The notes: generated by a model from the letters alone, not told the origin. Numbered from the stretch's first letter, positions 35,036-46,400 are shown. The stretch is 64,000 nucleotides of DNA from Gammaproteobacteria bacterium (GCA_021773335.1 JAJFKG010000001.1:33363-97362); one strand, 5' to 3'. Numbers and translations are program-made.

Positions 35036-36571
35036 ATGGAAAGGTATATGCAAGACACACAACGAAAAATCAAACTCAGTGAACTGCTTTGGGATATTAT
35101 CCCCGTTGACGCACGTTTGGAATGTGATGTGATCGGCTTAGCGCTTGATAGTAATAAAGTAAAGCCTGGTGATGTGTTTTTTGCTTGTGTTGGTGAAAAA
35201 AACGATGGGCGTACGTTCATCGATCATGCTATTGCCAATGGCGCAGTAGCGGTAATTGGTGAAGCGTTACGTGGCAAGCCAAAATTAATGGTACGTGAGA
35301 TAAGTGCAAATCAGCAGGTGCCAATCTTTGCTTTAGAGAATTTGCCACAATTTATTGGCAAAATTGCTGCGCGATTTTATGATTATCCATCGCGTAAATT
35401 AGACGTGATAGGCGTGACCGGTACGAATGGTAAAACGTCATGTTGCCATTTCATCGCGCAAGCCTTAGAGCAATTTCAACGTCATTGCGCGGTTATTGGA
35501 ACCATAGGTAATGGGTTTCTTGAAGATTTATCTAGAGCAGCCTTGACAACACCCGATGCAATCAGTTTACAACGTTTATTAGCTCAATTAGAAGCTCAAA
35601 AAGCCAAAGCAGTGGCGATGGAGATCTCCTCGCATGCTTTGGATCAAGGGCGTGTCAATGGTATTGATTTGCAAATTGCAATGTTTACTAATCTCAGTCG
35701 TGATCACCTTGATTATCATCATGATATGGCAAGTTATGCGCAAGCTAAGCGTCGTATCTTCAATTTGCCTTTTCAGCATGCGGTGATTAATGCGGATGAT
35801 GATTGTGGTGTGCAATGGTTGCAAGAGTTACGTGGTAAGCATCAAGTATTTGGTTATTCGCTCACTGGAGCTAATATACCAGGCGTTTCAATGGTGTCTG
35901 CAAGTGGTATTAAACTTGATAGCTCAGGCATGGTTATGGGTGTTCATACACCGTGGGGAGCTGGTCTATTGCGTAGTAGCTTGCTCGGTAAATTCAATCT
36001 CAGTAATTTGCTCGCGGTACTGACTTCATTGTGTATTATGGGGATTCCATTGCATGAAGCTTTGCAGGGGCTCGCACAAGTGAATACGATAGCTGGCCGT
36101 ATGGAAGCTTTTGGTGGGCAGGCTGGGCCGCTGATTGTCGTCGATTATGCGCACACACCGCATGCGCTTGGTCAAGCCTTATTGGCGTTGAGGGAGCATT
36201 GCCAAAAGCAGTTGTGGTGCGTGTTTGGTTGTGGTGGTGATCGTGATCGCGGTAAACGCGTTTTGATGGGACAGGTAGCCGAACACTGTGCAGATCGGTT
36301 AATATTAACCGATGATAACCCGCGTAATGAAGCGCCAGAGCAAATTATCTGTGATATTGCCAATGGATTATATCGCTCGGCCAAAGCCACAGTTATTCAT
36401 AATCGGGCGGATGCGATAAAATATGCAATTAGCCATGCCAGTGCTGGTGATGTGATTTTGGTGGCAGGCAAAGGACATGAAGATTACCAATTGATCGGAG
36501 ACGAACGCCGTCATTTTAGCGATCGAGAGGTTGTACAGAATTTAATGACGAGGAAGGCAGCGTGTCGTTGA
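35036..36571 (+). CDS. murE: UDP-MurNAc-tripeptide ligase MurE
   Basis: The 511-residue Mur ligase has P-loop GVTGTNGKTSCC, AMEISSHALDQGRV and DNPRNEAP, the last being the meso-diaminopimelate-selecting DNPR motif. It therefore adds meso-DAP to UDP-MurNAc-L-Ala-D-Glu. Two in-frame ATGs (35036, 35048) are possible. Its end overlaps murF by 10 bp. Confidence 0.97.
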   Translation: MERYMQDTQRKIKLSELLWDIIPVDARLECDVIGLALDSNKVKPGDVFFACVGEKNDGRTFIDHAIANGAVAVIGEALRGKPKLMVREISANQQVPIFALENLPQFIGKIAARFYDYPSRKLDVIGVTGTNGKTSCCHFIAQALEQFQRHCAVIGTIGNGFLEDLSRAALTTPDAISLQRLLAQLEAQKAKAVAMEISSHALDQGRVNGIDLQIAMFTNLSRDHLDYHHDMASYAQAKRRIFNLPFQHAVINADDDCGVQWLQELRGKHQVFGYSLTGANIPGVSMVSASGIKLDSSGMVMGVHTPWGAGLLRSSLLGKFNLSNLLAVLTSLCIMGIPLHEALQGLAQVNTIAGRMEAFGGQAGPLIVVDYAHTPHALGQALLALREHCQKQLWCVFGCGGDRDRGKRVLMGQVAEHCADRLILTDDNPRNEAPEQIICDIANGLYRSAKATVIHNRADAIKYAISHASAGDVILVAGKGHEDYQLIGDERRHFSDREVVQNLMTRKAACR

Positions 36572-37926
36572 TGAGTCTTGTGCAAGTTGCTGATGCATTG
36601 CATGCGACACTGCATGGCAATGACGTTGAGTTTAGTTATGTTAGTACTGATACACGTACGTTGCAAACAGGTGAATTGTTTGTAGCACTGGTGGGTCCCA
36701 ATTTTGATGGGCATGAATTCCTAGCGCAAGCTCAAGCTAAGGGTGCAGTTGCCGCGATGGTGAGTCGTGCGCCTAGTTCACTAGACGATGTTAATTTACC
36801 GCTGCTGCATGTCGAAGATACTCGTATTGGTTTAGGGCAGCTGGCAAAATTACGTCGCCAACAAGTGCAAATCCCTGTTGTTGGTGTTACTGGTAGTTGT
36901 GGTAAGACGACAACTAAAGCAATGATTGCTGCTATTTTACAGCAGTGCGGTGACACATTAGCAACACAAGGAACGCTGAATAATGATTTCGGGGTGCCAT
37001 TAACTTTATTGCGCCTTGATCAAACACATGAATATGCAGTCATTGAGATGGGTGCGAATCATTTTGGTGAAATTGGCTATGTATGTGATTTAGCACAACC
37101 TAGTATTACTTTAATTACCAATGCGGCTGCGGCACACACAGAGGGTTTTAATGATGTTGCTGGTGTTGCTAAAGCTAAGGGCGAAATCATTTCTTCTTTG
37201 CCTGTTGATGGTACCGCAATTTTGAATGCAGATGATGCGCAGTTTGCGTATTGGCATGCATTAGCGGACCGGCGACGTTGTATTACCTTCGGCATACAAC
37301 AAGCTGCTGATATTACAGCAAGTGATATTTGTTTAGGTGAAGATAGCAAAGCATGTTTTACTTTACATATAGGTTCTGAATCAATCTCGGTTAAATTGCC
37401 TGTGCTCGGTGAACATAATATTGCAAATGCATTAGCGGCGGCAGCAGTTGCGCATGCCTTAGAGCTGCCAATTGCTAAGATCAAGCTAGGTTTGGAAAGC
37501 ATGCAGCCTGTTGCGCAACGCACTATTGCGCGGCCTGGGTGCAATGGTGCTACAGTGATTGACGATTCATATAATGCAAACCCCGCGTCAGTTACCGCCG
37601 CACTTAAAATTCTAGCAAACGCTTCTAAGGATAAATTATTTATTTTTGGTGAAATGCTGGAGTTAGGTGATGAGACAGTTGCTTATCATCGAGAGGTTGG
37701 ACGTCTGGCACGTGAATTGGGTATCAAACATTTATTTGCGGTTGGTGAACTAGCAAAAAGTACTGTCGCGGAATTTGGTGTTGGCGGCGAATTTTTTACT
37801 GATCGTGAGAAGTTGGTAGACACCGTAATACCATTGCTAAATCAGGATATGGTGGTGTTAGTGAAAGGATCGAAGGCAAATCGCATGTGGGAATTTGTTA
37901 ATGCCTTCGCTATGCAAAAGGAATAA
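36562..37926 (+). CDS. murF: UDP-MurNAc-pentapeptide ligase MurF
   Basis: The 454-residue Mur ligase has P-loop [25 protein letters not shown] and the C-terminal [12 protein letters not shown] motif. It starts at GTG 36562 after AGGAAGG. It adds D-Ala-D-Ala to the tripeptide. The ddl gene that supplies D-Ala-D-Ala is not in this cluster. Confidence 0.97.
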   Translation: MSLMSLVQVADALHATLHGNDVEFSYVSTDTRTLQTGELFVALVGPNFDGHEFLAQAQAKGAVAAMVSRAPSSLDDVNLPLLHVEDTRIGLGQLAKLRRQQVQIPVVGVTGSCGKTTTKAMIAAILQQCGDTLATQGTLNNDFGVPLTLLRLDQTHEYAVIEMGANHFGEIGYVCDLAQPSITLITNAAAAHTEGFNDVAGVAKAKGEIISSLPVDGTAILNADDAQFAYWHALADRRRCITFGIQQAADITASDICLGEDSKACFTLHIGSESISVKLPVLGEHNIANALAAAAVAHALELPIAKIKLGLESMQPVAQRTIARPGCNGATVIDDSYNANPASVTAALKILANASKDKLFIFGEMLELGDETVAYHREVGRLARELGIKHLFAVGELAKSTVAEFGVGGEFFTDREKLVDTVIPLLNQDMVVLVKGSKANRMWEFVNAFAMQKE

Positions 37927-37934
37927 TAAACGCT

Positions 37935-39017
37935 ATGTTACTATGGCTTACAACTTATTTGGCACAATATTATCACGCATTTAATGTCTTTCAGTATCTT
38001 ACCTTGCGTGCCATTCTCAGTGTATTGACAGCTTTAACCATCTCATTTGTCGTCGGGCCCTATATGATTAGGCGTCTTAGTCAATATAAGGTTGGACAAA
38101 TGGTTCGTGATGATGGCCCGCAGAGTCATTTAAGTAAGGCTGGTACGCCAACAATGGGGGGGGCGTTGATTCTAATAGCAATTGCACTAACCACTTTGTT
38201 ATGGGGTGATTTGAGTAACCGTTATGTATGGGTGGTGTTGCTTGTTACCCTAGGATTTGGAGCAATTGGTTTAATCGATGATTATCGTAAATTAATCAAA
38301 CGTAACAGTAAAGGTTTGCCAGGACGTTGGAAACTGTTTTGGCAATCTGTCATCGCGCTGCTTGCTGCATTTTATTTGATTGCGTCTAGTAATTCTGTGG
38401 TGGAGATGCAGCTTGTCATTCCATTTGTCAAAAATGCGACTATTCATTTAGGTTGGGGGTTCGTGGTGCTTGCTTACTTTGTTGTGGTTGGTTCAAGTAA
38501 TGCGGTTAATCTAACGGATGGATTAGATGGTTTGGCAATCTTGCCAAGCGTGATGGTGGCAGGAGCATTAGGCATATTTGCTTATCTAACCGGTAATGCA
38601 GAATTTTCACGTTATTTAATTATTCCTTATGTGCCGGGTGTTGGCGAGATTGTCGTTTTTTGTGCGGCCTTAGTAGGTGCTGGCCTTGGTTTTCTTTGGT
38701 TTAATACTTATCCGGCTCAAGTATTTATGGGCGATATGGGATCACTTGCGTTGGGTGCAGCCTTAGGTATTATCGCGGTTTTGGTACGTCAAGAGTTGGT
38801 GCTGTTTCTAATGGGGGGAGTGTTTGTCTTAGAGACAGTCTCTGTTATCTTACAAGTTGCCTCTTTCAAATTGACTGGTAAACGTATCTTCCGCATGGCT
38901 CCGATTCATCACCACTTTGAATTAAAAGGTTGGCCTGAGCCGCGTGTTATCGTGCGCTTTTGGATTATTACGTTTATTCTTGTGTTGTGTGGTTTAGCGA
39001 CATTGAAGTTAAGATAG
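37935..39017 (+). CDS. mraY: phospho-MurNAc-pentapeptide transferase MraY
   Basis: The 360-residue integral membrane enzyme has about ten helices. Asp-rich active-site loops are present: [16 protein letters not shown] and [11 protein letters not shown], then [13 protein letters not shown]. It makes lipid I from undecaprenyl phosphate. It is 8 bp from murF. Confidence 0.97.
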   Translation: MLLWLTTYLAQYYHAFNVFQYLTLRAILSVLTALTISFVVGPYMIRRLSQYKVGQMVRDDGPQSHLSKAGTPTMGGALILIAIALTTLLWGDLSNRYVWVVLLVTLGFGAIGLIDDYRKLIKRNSKGLPGRWKLFWQSVIALLAAFYLIASSNSVVEMQLVIPFVKNATIHLGWGFVVLAYFVVVGSSNAVNLTDGLDGLAILPSVMVAGALGIFAYLTGNAEFSRYLIIPYVPGVGEIVVFCAALVGAGLGFLWFNTYPAQVFMGDMGSLALGAALGIIAVLVRQELVLFLMGGVFVLETVSVILQVASFKLTGKRIFRMAPIHHHFELKGWPEPRVIVRFWIITFILVLCGLATLKLR

Positions 39018-39081
39018 TTATATGTGTGATGTGTACTGCGGGCAATAGGTACGTAGATACTGTTTGGGAAAAAATTGACGA

Positions 39082-40434
39082 ATGAACAACAAAACTGGGA
39101 CTAGGTATGCCATTGTTGGGCTTGGCGCAACGGGTCTAGCTTGCATTCGTTATCTATCACAACAGGGCGTTGATATTGCCGTTACGGATAGTCGCGCACA
39201 ACCACCTGGGCTCGCACAGTTTTGTGCAGAGTTTCCAAATATACCGATTAAACTCGGGGGCTATGATCATCAACTGTTAGCACAGGCACAAGAAATCATT
39301 CTCAGTCCGGGTGTTTCACGCCATGAGCCTGCGATTGCGCGTTGTATTGCGGCAGGTATTCCAGTGGTTGGTGATATCGAATTATTTGCGCGTTGCGTGC
39401 AAGCACCTGTGGTGGCAATTACCGGCTCTAATGGCAAAGGTACGGTTACGACTTTATTAGGTGAAATGGCGCAACAGGCAGGTTTAAAGGTTAAATTAGG
39501 TGGCAATATTGGTACACCGGTATTAGATTTGTTACCACAAGCTGTGCCAGATTATTATATTCTAGAACTATCGAGTTTTCAGTTGGAGTCAACTTTCTCC
39601 TTGCATTCACATGCGGCGGTGATATTAAATTTGAGCCCCGATCATCTTGATCGCTACACAACTATGGCCGCGTACCTGCAGGCTAAACAAACTATTTATC
39701 GTCACTGTCAGCATGCTGTAATCAATCGTGATAATCTGGCTTTGTCCCAAGGGCTCGATCTTTCCTTACAAGCCGTGACAAGCTTTGGCCTTGATGAGCC
39801 ACCAGCCGCACAGTTTGGTTTGCGTTCTACGGCGGATGATGTTTTTTTAATGCACGGTAGCGAGCAACTTTTATCGGTATCGAAGATGAAAATCAAAGGC
39901 CAGCATAATTGGAGTAATGCATTAGCTGCATTGGCTTTGGGACAGACGATGAATCTTGAGATGAGTGCTATGTTAATGGCGGTTAAAGCGTTTGCAGGGT
40001 TACCGCATCGTTGCCAGTGGGTGGCCGAGAGTGATGGTGTGGTTTGGTATGACGACTCTAAGGGTACTAATATTGGCGCAACTCAATCTGCAATTCAGGG
40101 TTTAGGTGAGAGTGTGCCGGGCAAAGTCATCCTGATTGCCGGAGGGCAGGCGAAAGGGGCTAGCTTTACCGAATTGCGTGATACTGTACGTACATATGTA
40201 AGACGTTTAATTTTGCTGGGCGAAGATGCCGAGCTTATCGCACAAGTATTAGAAGACTGCGTGCCCGTGGAATTTGTTATTGATTTAAAGCAAGCAGTAC
40301 AACGTGCTCAGCAGCTTGCACAGCCTGGTGATGTCGTTCTACTTTCGCCAGCATGTGCCAGTTTTGATATGTTTCGTGATTATGTACATAGAGGTGAAGC
40401 GTTTACTACATTGGTACAGGAGTTAGTCGCGTGA
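39082..40434 (+). CDS. murD: UDP-MurNAc-L-Ala-D-Glu ligase MurD, with altered P-loop
   Basis: The 450-residue Mur ligase has the N-terminal UDP-binding fold AIVGLGATGLACIRYL, central ATPase domain and C-terminal domain with DDSKGTN. The P-loop reads GSNGKGTVTT: residue 120, directly after the essential Lys, is Gly where MurD normally has Ser (GSNGKST). The gene is otherwise intact and overlaps ftsW by 4 bp, so loss of function is unlikely. A 64-bp gap precedes it, the largest in this part of the cluster. Confidence 0.95.
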   Translation: MNNKTGTRYAIVGLGATGLACIRYLSQQGVDIAVTDSRAQPPGLAQFCAEFPNIPIKLGGYDHQLLAQAQEIILSPGVSRHEPAIARCIAAGIPVVGDIELFARCVQAPVVAITGSNGKGTVTTLLGEMAQQAGLKVKLGGNIGTPVLDLLPQAVPDYYILELSSFQLESTFSLHSHAAVILNLSPDHLDRYTTMAAYLQAKQTIYRHCQHAVINRDNLALSQGLDLSLQAVTSFGLDEPPAAQFGLRSTADDVFLMHGSEQLLSVSKMKIKGQHNWSNALAALALGQTMNLEMSAMLMAVKAFAGLPHRCQWVAESDGVVWYDDSKGTNIGATQSAIQGLGESVPGKVILIAGGQAKGASFTELRDTVRTYVRRLILLGEDAELIAQVLEDCVPVEFVIDLKQAVQRAQQLAQPGDVVLLSPACASFDMFRDYVHRGEAFTTLVQELVA

Positions 40435-41594
40435 GAAGTGCAGTTTTAAAAGGGCAGCGACACACACGCGAGCAAACCCCTTTTTTGTATGACCGTTGGC
40501 TATTAATAGCTGCTGGTGGTTTACTTGCCATTGGTATTTTAATGGTAGCCTCTTCATCTACGGTGATTTCCGATCGCCAGTTTGGTGAGCCTTTTCATTA
40601 CCTCCTGCGCCAAATGATTTATCTGGGTATGGGGTTAATGATAGCTATGGTATTAATTCGTATGCCTATTGAATACTTAGAAAACTTTGGTGTGGGACTA
40701 TTGCTGGCTAGTATGGTATTGCTGCTATTAGTCTTGGTGCCAGGGATCGGCCATGAAGTCAATGGCAGTCGACGCTGGTTAGGGCTGGCTGGATTTAGTT
40801 TTCAAGTGTCTGAATTTGCTAAAATGAGTTTTATCATATACCTCGCAGGTTATTTGCGGCGCCGTGAAGCTGAAGTACGCAGTCAAGTGACCGGATTTCT
40901 AAAACCGATGGCATTGATCGGTGTTATCGCCATACTATTATTGAAAGAACCTGATTTTGGTGCAACGGTGGTAATCGTCACTACAACCATGGGGATGATG
41001 TTTTTGGCTGGGGTGCGATTACGACAATTTGCCGTTTTATTGATTGGTGTTGCTATTGCGATGGCGGGTTTAGCGATATCGTCACCGTATCGTATTGCAC
41101 GTTTAACGACATTTCTCAATCCTTGGGCGAATCAATTTGACAGTGGCTATCAATTGACGCAGTCATTGATAGCCTTTGGACGTGGCGGCTGGTTTGGTGT
41201 TGGTTTGGGCGATAGTGTGCAAAAACTTTTTTATTTGCCGGAGGCACACACAGATTTCTTGTTTGCAGTGTTGGCGGAAGAATTGGGTCTTATTGGCGTT
41301 TTAGTGGTGATCTTGTTATTTATGGTTTTGGTGGGGCGAGCGCTGCATATTGGACGCCAAGCCTACCGCTTCAAACGTTATTTCTCCGCTTATTGCGCTT
41401 ACGGTTTTGGTTTATGGTTAGGCCTGCAAGCCATGATTAATATCGGTGTTAATTGTGGTGTTTTGCCAACGAAAGGTTTGACCTTGCCTTTAATGAGTTA
41501 TGGGGGTAGTAGTATGCTTATCAATTGCATGGTCATTGCTTTTTTAATTCGTATCGATTATGAAAATCGTCTGCAAAAATATGGTTTGATCTGA
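40431..41594 (+). CDS. ftsW: peptidoglycan glycosyltransferase FtsW
   Basis: The 387-residue SEDS-family membrane protein has ten helices. Conserved segments are GSRRWLGLAGFSFQVSEFAK, LLLKEPDFGATVV (with the catalytic Asp), PEAHTDFLFAVLAEELG and LPLMSYGGSS. It starts at GTG 40431 within the murD end. It polymerises septal glycan together with FtsI. Confidence 0.97.
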   Translation: MRSAVLKGQRHTREQTPFLYDRWLLIAAGGLLAIGILMVASSSTVISDRQFGEPFHYLLRQMIYLGMGLMIAMVLIRMPIEYLENFGVGLLLASMVLLLLVLVPGIGHEVNGSRRWLGLAGFSFQVSEFAKMSFIIYLAGYLRRREAEVRSQVTGFLKPMALIGVIAILLLKEPDFGATVVIVTTTMGMMFLAGVRLRQFAVLLIGVAIAMAGLAISSPYRIARLTTFLNPWANQFDSGYQLTQSLIAFGRGGWFGVGLGDSVQKLFYLPEAHTDFLFAVLAEELGLIGVLVVILLFMVLVGRALHIGRQAYRFKRYFSAYCAYGFGLWLGLQAMINIGVNCGVLPTKGLTLPLMSYGGSSMLINCMVIAFLIRIDYENRLQKYGLI

Positions 41595-42709
41595 TGAGAA
41601 GAAAACATATCTTAATTATGGCGGGTGGTACTGGCGGACATATTTATCCGGGGCTAGCGGTTGCTAAATGCTTCCTTGCGCAAGGTATTGCAGTGAGTTG
41701 GTTAGGTTCTGAAGGGGGCATGGAGCTTGAGCTCGTTACGCAAGACGATATTAGTATGCATGCCATTAAAGTGCGAGGTCTACGTGGTAAAGGTAAGTTA
41801 AGTTTGCTATTGGCGCCGTTATTGATAATAAGCGCGATGTGGCAGGCTTTGTGTATTCTGCGACGCATAAAGCCTGACCTAGTAATAGGTCTAGGGGGGT
41901 ATGCGAGTGGCCCCGGTGGCATTGTCGCCTGGCTGTTACGCAAGCCCTTAATCGTGCATGAGCAAAATACTAAAGCGGGAATGACTAACCGCATTCTGAG
42001 TTATTTCGCTGATAGTGTTTTGCAGGGTTTTCCGCATACTTTTGCGCAAAGGTGTCATGCTGTTGATACGGGCAACCCTGTACGTGCAGAGATGTTTAAT
42101 TTACCCACGCCAAGACAACGTTTCGCACAGCATGAGGGGCGCTTGCGTGTCCTTGTCCTTGGTGGTAGTCGGGGTGCGTTGCGTCTAAATGAAGTTGTGC
42201 CACAAGCCTTAGCACTCATGCCAGAGATAGAACGCCCTGCGGTTTGGCAGCAGACGGGCACATTGACGTACTTAAGTACACAGGCGCAATGCGCAGAGCT
42301 TGGTGTTGATATTCGTTTGCAAGATTATATTGCCGATATGGCGCAAGCCTATATCTGGGCTGATCTCGTGATTTGTCGCGCCGGTGCATTGACGGTCAGT
42401 GAACTCACAGCAGCAGGTGCGGCAAGTGTGATGATCCCTTTTCCTTACGCGGTAGATGACCACCAGACCACGAATGCTCAATATTTGGTCAACGCTGGTG
42501 CTGGTATGATGGTTAAACAAGATGATTTATCACCACAATATCTAGTAGAATTGCTGCGCTCTTTTACTCAGGATCGTGAGCCACTCTTAAGAATGGCGGA
42601 GTTAGCACAAGGGTTGGCTAAAAAAAATGCAACCCAAGCCATTGTTGATGAGTGCTTAAAGTATTTAGGGGGAGAGTCTATTGAGGAATCTTGTAAAGTA
42701 AATGAATAG
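41594..42709 (+). CDS. murG: UDP-GlcNAc:lipid I transferase MurG
   Basis: The 371-residue GT28-family protein has an N-terminal MAGGTGGHIYPGLAVA, then GLGGYASGPGG, HEQNTKAGMTNRIL, VLGGSRGALRLN and RAGALTVSELTAAG. It makes lipid II on the inner membrane. It overlaps ftsW by one base. Confidence 0.97.
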   Translation: MRRKHILIMAGGTGGHIYPGLAVAKCFLAQGIAVSWLGSEGGMELELVTQDDISMHAIKVRGLRGKGKLSLLLAPLLIISAMWQALCILRRIKPDLVIGLGGYASGPGGIVAWLLRKPLIVHEQNTKAGMTNRILSYFADSVLQGFPHTFAQRCHAVDTGNPVRAEMFNLPTPRQRFAQHEGRLRVLVLGGSRGALRLNEVVPQALALMPEIERPAVWQQTGTLTYLSTQAQCAELGVDIRLQDYIADMAQAYIWADLVICRAGALTVSELTAAGAASVMIPFPYAVDDHQTTNAQYLVNAGAGMMVKQDDLSPQYLVELLRSFTQDREPLLRMAELAQGLAKKNATQAIVDECLKYLGGESIEESCKVNE

Positions 42710-42722
42710 GTAGCAACACAGC

Positions 42723-44180
42723 ATGTCATGCACAGCCCAGAATAAGAAGTTAGATAATACAAATAGATTAGGTAATAAAAATAATTTAGGTCGCATTAAA
42801 CATATTCATTTCGTTGGTATCGGTGGCGTGGGTATGAGTGGTATCGCGGAAGTACTTCATAACAAAGGTTATCGCGTTACTGGCTCAGATGTCTCTGATA
42901 ACGCCGGCACACGACGTTTACAAGCTTTAGGGGTGCGAGTGTTCCATGGTCATACTGCGCAGCATATCGATGATGCAGATGTGGTTGTGCAATCAAGTGC
43001 GATCCAAGCTGAAAATCCTGAAATTGCTTATGCGCGCACGGCACGGATACCGGTAGTGCCGCGTGCGGAAATGCTGGCTGAGCTGATGCGCTATCAGTAT
43101 GGCATTGCGGTGGCAGGCACGCATGGGAAAACGACGACAACTAGCTTGATTGCGAGTATTTTAGCTGAGGCGAACTTAGATCCGACCTTTGTGATCGGGG
43201 GGCAATTAAATAGTGCTGGCGCTAATGCACGGCTTGGTGCCAGCGATTATTTTGTTGCAGAAGCTGATGAAAGCGATGCATCATTTCTTTATCTAAAACC
43301 GATGATCGCCGTGGTGACTAATATTGATGCTGATCATTTGGAAAATTATGAAAGTGATTTTTCCCGTTTACGCCAAACTTTTACAAATTTCTTGCAGCAT
43401 TTGCCGTTCTATGGTTTGGCTGTTTTATGTATTGATGAACCGAATGTGAGACAAATGGCGGGAGAGATTGCGCGGCCAATACTCACCTACGGTTTTAGTG
43501 AAGATGCTGATATACGTGCGTTTGACTTCAAACAGCAAGGTACGACTTCATACTTTAAAGTGATAAGCAAAGGTAAAGATAAGGCGTTAGATATAACGCT
43601 TAATTTACCGGGCTTACATAATGCCGAAAATGCTTTAGCGGCTATTGCTATTGCCCAAGAATGTGGTGTTGAGGATGAGCAAATTGTTAAGGCGTTGGCT
43701 AAGTTCGAAGGCATAGGTCGACGTTTTCAAATCTATGGTGAGTTAACGGCGCGTTCAGGTAGTGTATTAATGGTGGATGATTATGGCCACCATCCGCGTG
43801 AGGTCGCAGCGACAGTTAAAGCAGTACGCGCAGCTTGGCCAGGCAGGCGTTTAGTGATGGCTTTTCAACCTCATCGTTATTCACGCACGCGCGCTTTATT
43901 TGAAGATTTTACCCATGTGTTAAGTGAGACGGACGTTTTGCTGCTCATGGATGTTTACGCAGCGGGTGAAAAACCTATTACGGGGGTCGATAGCCGCGCG
44001 CTATGTGGGTCAATCCGCCAGCGTGGCCAAGTGGACCCGATTTTTGTGGCGCAAGAAGACGACTTAGCAAAAGTACTTGATAATGTGTTGCAAGCCAATG
44101 ATGTGTTGTTAACGTTGGGGGCTGGGAGCATCGGCGCTATGGCCGCACGCTTGGCGGAAACGAATTTACAAAGCTGTTAA
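42723..44180 (+). CDS. murC: UDP-MurNAc-L-alanine ligase MurC
   Basis: The 485-residue Mur ligase has [18 protein letters not shown]-loop [22 protein letters not shown] and [10 protein letters not shown]. An N-terminal extension of about 20 residues rich in Asn/Lys precedes the usual start. In relatives murB and ddl follow; here ftsQ comes next. Confidence 0.97.
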   Translation: MSCTAQNKKLDNTNRLGNKNNLGRIKHIHFVGIGGVGMSGIAEVLHNKGYRVTGSDVSDNAGTRRLQALGVRVFHGHTAQHIDDADVVVQSSAIQAENPEIAYARTARIPVVPRAEMLAELMRYQYGIAVAGTHGKTTTTSLIASILAEANLDPTFVIGGQLNSAGANARLGASDYFVAEADESDASFLYLKPMIAVVTNIDADHLENYESDFSRLRQTFTNFLQHLPFYGLAVLCIDEPNVRQMAGEIARPILTYGFSEDADIRAFDFKQQGTTSYFKVISKGKDKALDITLNLPGLHNAENALAAIAIAQECGVEDEQIVKALAKFEGIGRRFQIYGELTARSGSVLMVDDYGHHPREVAATVKAVRAAWPGRRLVMAFQPHRYSRTRALFEDFTHVLSETDVLLLMDVYAAGEKPITGVDSRALCGSIRQRGQVDPIFVAQEDDLAKVLDNVLQANDVLLTLGAGSIGAMAARLAETNLQSC

Positions 44181-44280
44181 AAAAAAGCACAGGCCGGATA
44201 GTGCATAAGAAAAATTGTATCGGAAAATGCACACAGTACTAGTTAAGTGTGCCGGTATTCATGTAATATGGAGAGCTTTA

Positions 44281-45018
44281 ATGCGCAAGAGGCGCCAACA
44301 AGCGACAATGGCCAATACAGATGGTCAGAATGAAGACAGCTTCTGGCGGCGATTGTCATGGTGGAGCTTACTGATACTCATGATCACTTTGTTGGCGTGG
44401 GGTTGGATTGAAGTACACAATCCACATGTTATGCCGATAAAGCGTATCAAAATTCAGGGTAGTTACCAGCGTGTTGATCAGCAAGCATTAAAAAAAGCCG
44501 TTCTACCGTACGCGGAAAACGGCTTTTTTAATATCGATATGGTGGAATTGCGCGATCGATTGTTACAGCTTCCTTGGGTCGCTGATGTATCAGTGCGGCG
44601 CGTGTGGCCGAGTACATTGGCGTTGCGGATTACGCAGCAGCAAGTGTTGGCGCGCTGGGATGAAGGAAGTTTGTTGAGTGCAGACGGAGAGGTGTTTACT
44701 CCACGCGAAAGTAGTATTCCAACAGGCTTGCCATTGTTTATTGGTCCTGATGGACAGCGACTGCAAATGATTGCAGCGTATCAAACAATCGAAAGAATGT
44801 TGCAACCATTGAGCTTGCGAGTGAATGAGTTGCAATTGAGTCCACGGCGTTCGTGGTCGATTCGCTTGAACAATGGTATGCAAATAATGCTGGGGCGTGT
44901 CAATATGCAACAACGCTTACAGCGTTTTGTAGAGGTTTACCCAGAGTTATTTGCCAATAAAAAGAATGTAGCGAAGTATGTAGATTTACGTTATACCAAT
45001 GGTATAGCAGTAGGGTAG
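44281..45018 (+). CDS. ftsQ: cell division protein FtsQ
   Basis: The protein has 245 residues from ATG 44281, chosen because GGAGAG lies just upstream; an in-frame TTG at 44215 would add 22 residues. Order: cytosolic tail, membrane helix (WWSLLILMITLLAWGWIEV), POTRA domain (MPIKRIKIQGSYQRVDQQAL), then a beta domain with LPWVADVSVRRVWPSTLALR. It scaffolds the FtsQLB complex. Confidence 0.94.
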   Translation: MRKRRQQATMANTDGQNEDSFWRRLSWWSLLILMITLLAWGWIEVHNPHVMPIKRIKIQGSYQRVDQQALKKAVLPYAENGFFNIDMVELRDRLLQLPWVADVSVRRVWPSTLALRITQQQVLARWDEGSLLSADGEVFTPRESSIPTGLPLFIGPDGQRLQMIAAYQTIERMLQPLSLRVNELQLSPRRSWSIRLNNGMQIMLGRVNMQQRLQRFVEVYPELFANKKNVAKYVDLRYTNGIAVG

Positions 45019-45073
45019 CAATATAATAAGGATAACAATAGGGCATGTCCCTAACGTAGGAGCAGGAAAGTCA

Positions 45074-46315
45074 ATGTCAAAAAAAACCGGTAAACGTTTA
45101 ATTGTTGGTTTAGATATTGGAACATCAAAAGTAGCGGCACTCGTTGGTGAAGTTGACGAAGACAATAAGATTAATATTATTGGCCTTGGTAGTTCGCCGT
45201 CAAAAGGTTTAAAAAGGGGAGTTGTCGTTGATATTGAGTCAACGGTCCAATCCATTCAAAAAGCAGTTGAAGAAGCCGAATTAATGGCAGGCTGTGAAGT
45301 TCATTCAGCGTATACTGGTATTGCTGGCAGTCATGTTCGCAGTCTAAATTCACATGGTATCGTCGCAATTCGTGATCATGAAGTCGTTAATGCTGATGTC
45401 GATCGCGTGATTGATGCGGCACGTGCTGTTGCTATCCCGGCTGATCAGCGCATTTTACATATTTTGCCACAGGAATTTATTATCGATAATCAAGCGGGTA
45501 TTCGTGAACCCATTGGTATGTCGGGTGTGCGCCTGGAAGCAAAAGTCCACATGGTGACGGGCGCGGTTAGTGCAGCACAGAATATTGCGAAATGTGTCCG
45601 CCGTTGTAATCTTGAAGTTGGTGAAATTATTCTTGAGCAATTAGCTGCGAGTCATTCTGTTTTATCAGAAGATGAAAAAGAGTTAGGTGTATGTCTAGTT
45701 GATATTGGTGGTGGTACTACTGATATTGCAATTTTCACAGATGGTGCAATTCGCCATACTGCCGTTATCCCTATTGCTGGTGACCAAGTCACTAATGACA
45801 TTGCGGTTGCTTTACGCACGCCAACGCAAAGTGCTGAAAAAATTAAAGTCGAACATGCTTGTGCCTTGGTTGAATTGTCCGATCCCAAAGATATTTTTGA
45901 GGTGCCAAGTGTTGGTGACCGACCTGGACGTCAAATCACAATGACAACCTTAGCTGAGATTGTTGAACCTCGTTACCATGAGCTATTTAATTTAATTCAG
46001 GCTGAATTGCGTCGCAGCGGTTTTGAAGACTTAGTTGCTGCTGGTATGGTGATTACTGGCGGTGCCGCAAAGGTCAAGGGCGTTGTCGAATTGGCAGAAT
46101 CGGTATTTCGTATGCCTGTTCGTATTGGTTGTCCACACCAGCATATTACCGGTGTTCCAGAAGTTATTAATAATCCTGTTTATGCAAGCAGTGTTGGTTT
46201 GCTGTTATATGGTTTACAGCAACAAGGCGAGAATACTAAATCTAGTAGTGGTGGAACTGCAGGTGTAAAGAATGCAGTAGGACGTTTACGTAATTGGTTT
46301 CAAGGAAATTTTTAA
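45074..46315 (+). CDS. ftsA: cell division protein FtsA
   Basis: The 413-residue actin-like ATPase has VGLDIGTSKVAALVGE (phosphate 1), CLVDIGGGTTDIAIF (phosphate 2), VITGGAAKVKG (adenosine) and a C-terminal amphipathic helix NAVGRLRNWFQGNF for membrane binding. It tethers FtsZ to the membrane. Confidence 0.97.
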   Translation: MSKKTGKRLIVGLDIGTSKVAALVGEVDEDNKINIIGLGSSPSKGLKRGVVVDIESTVQSIQKAVEEAELMAGCEVHSAYTGIAGSHVRSLNSHGIVAIRDHEVVNADVDRVIDAARAVAIPADQRILHILPQEFIIDNQAGIREPIGMSGVRLEAKVHMVTGAVSAAQNIAKCVRRCNLEVGEIILEQLAASHSVLSEDEKELGVCLVDIGGGTTDIAIFTDGAIRHTAVIPIAGDQVTNDIAVALRTPTQSAEKIKVEHACALVELSDPKDIFEVPSVGDRPGRQITMTTLAEIVEPRYHELFNLIQAELRRSGFEDLVAAGMVITGGAAKVKGVVELAESVFRMPVRIGCPHQHITGVPEVINNPVYASSVGLLLYGLQQQGENTKSSSGGTAGVKNAVGRLRNWFQGNF

Positions 46316-46400
46316 AAGTTTATTTTGAAGATTTATAGCCAGACTACGTGACGAAGTTCAAAGCGGGTCTGGCCTAAGTAACGACTAAGGAGATGGAAAG

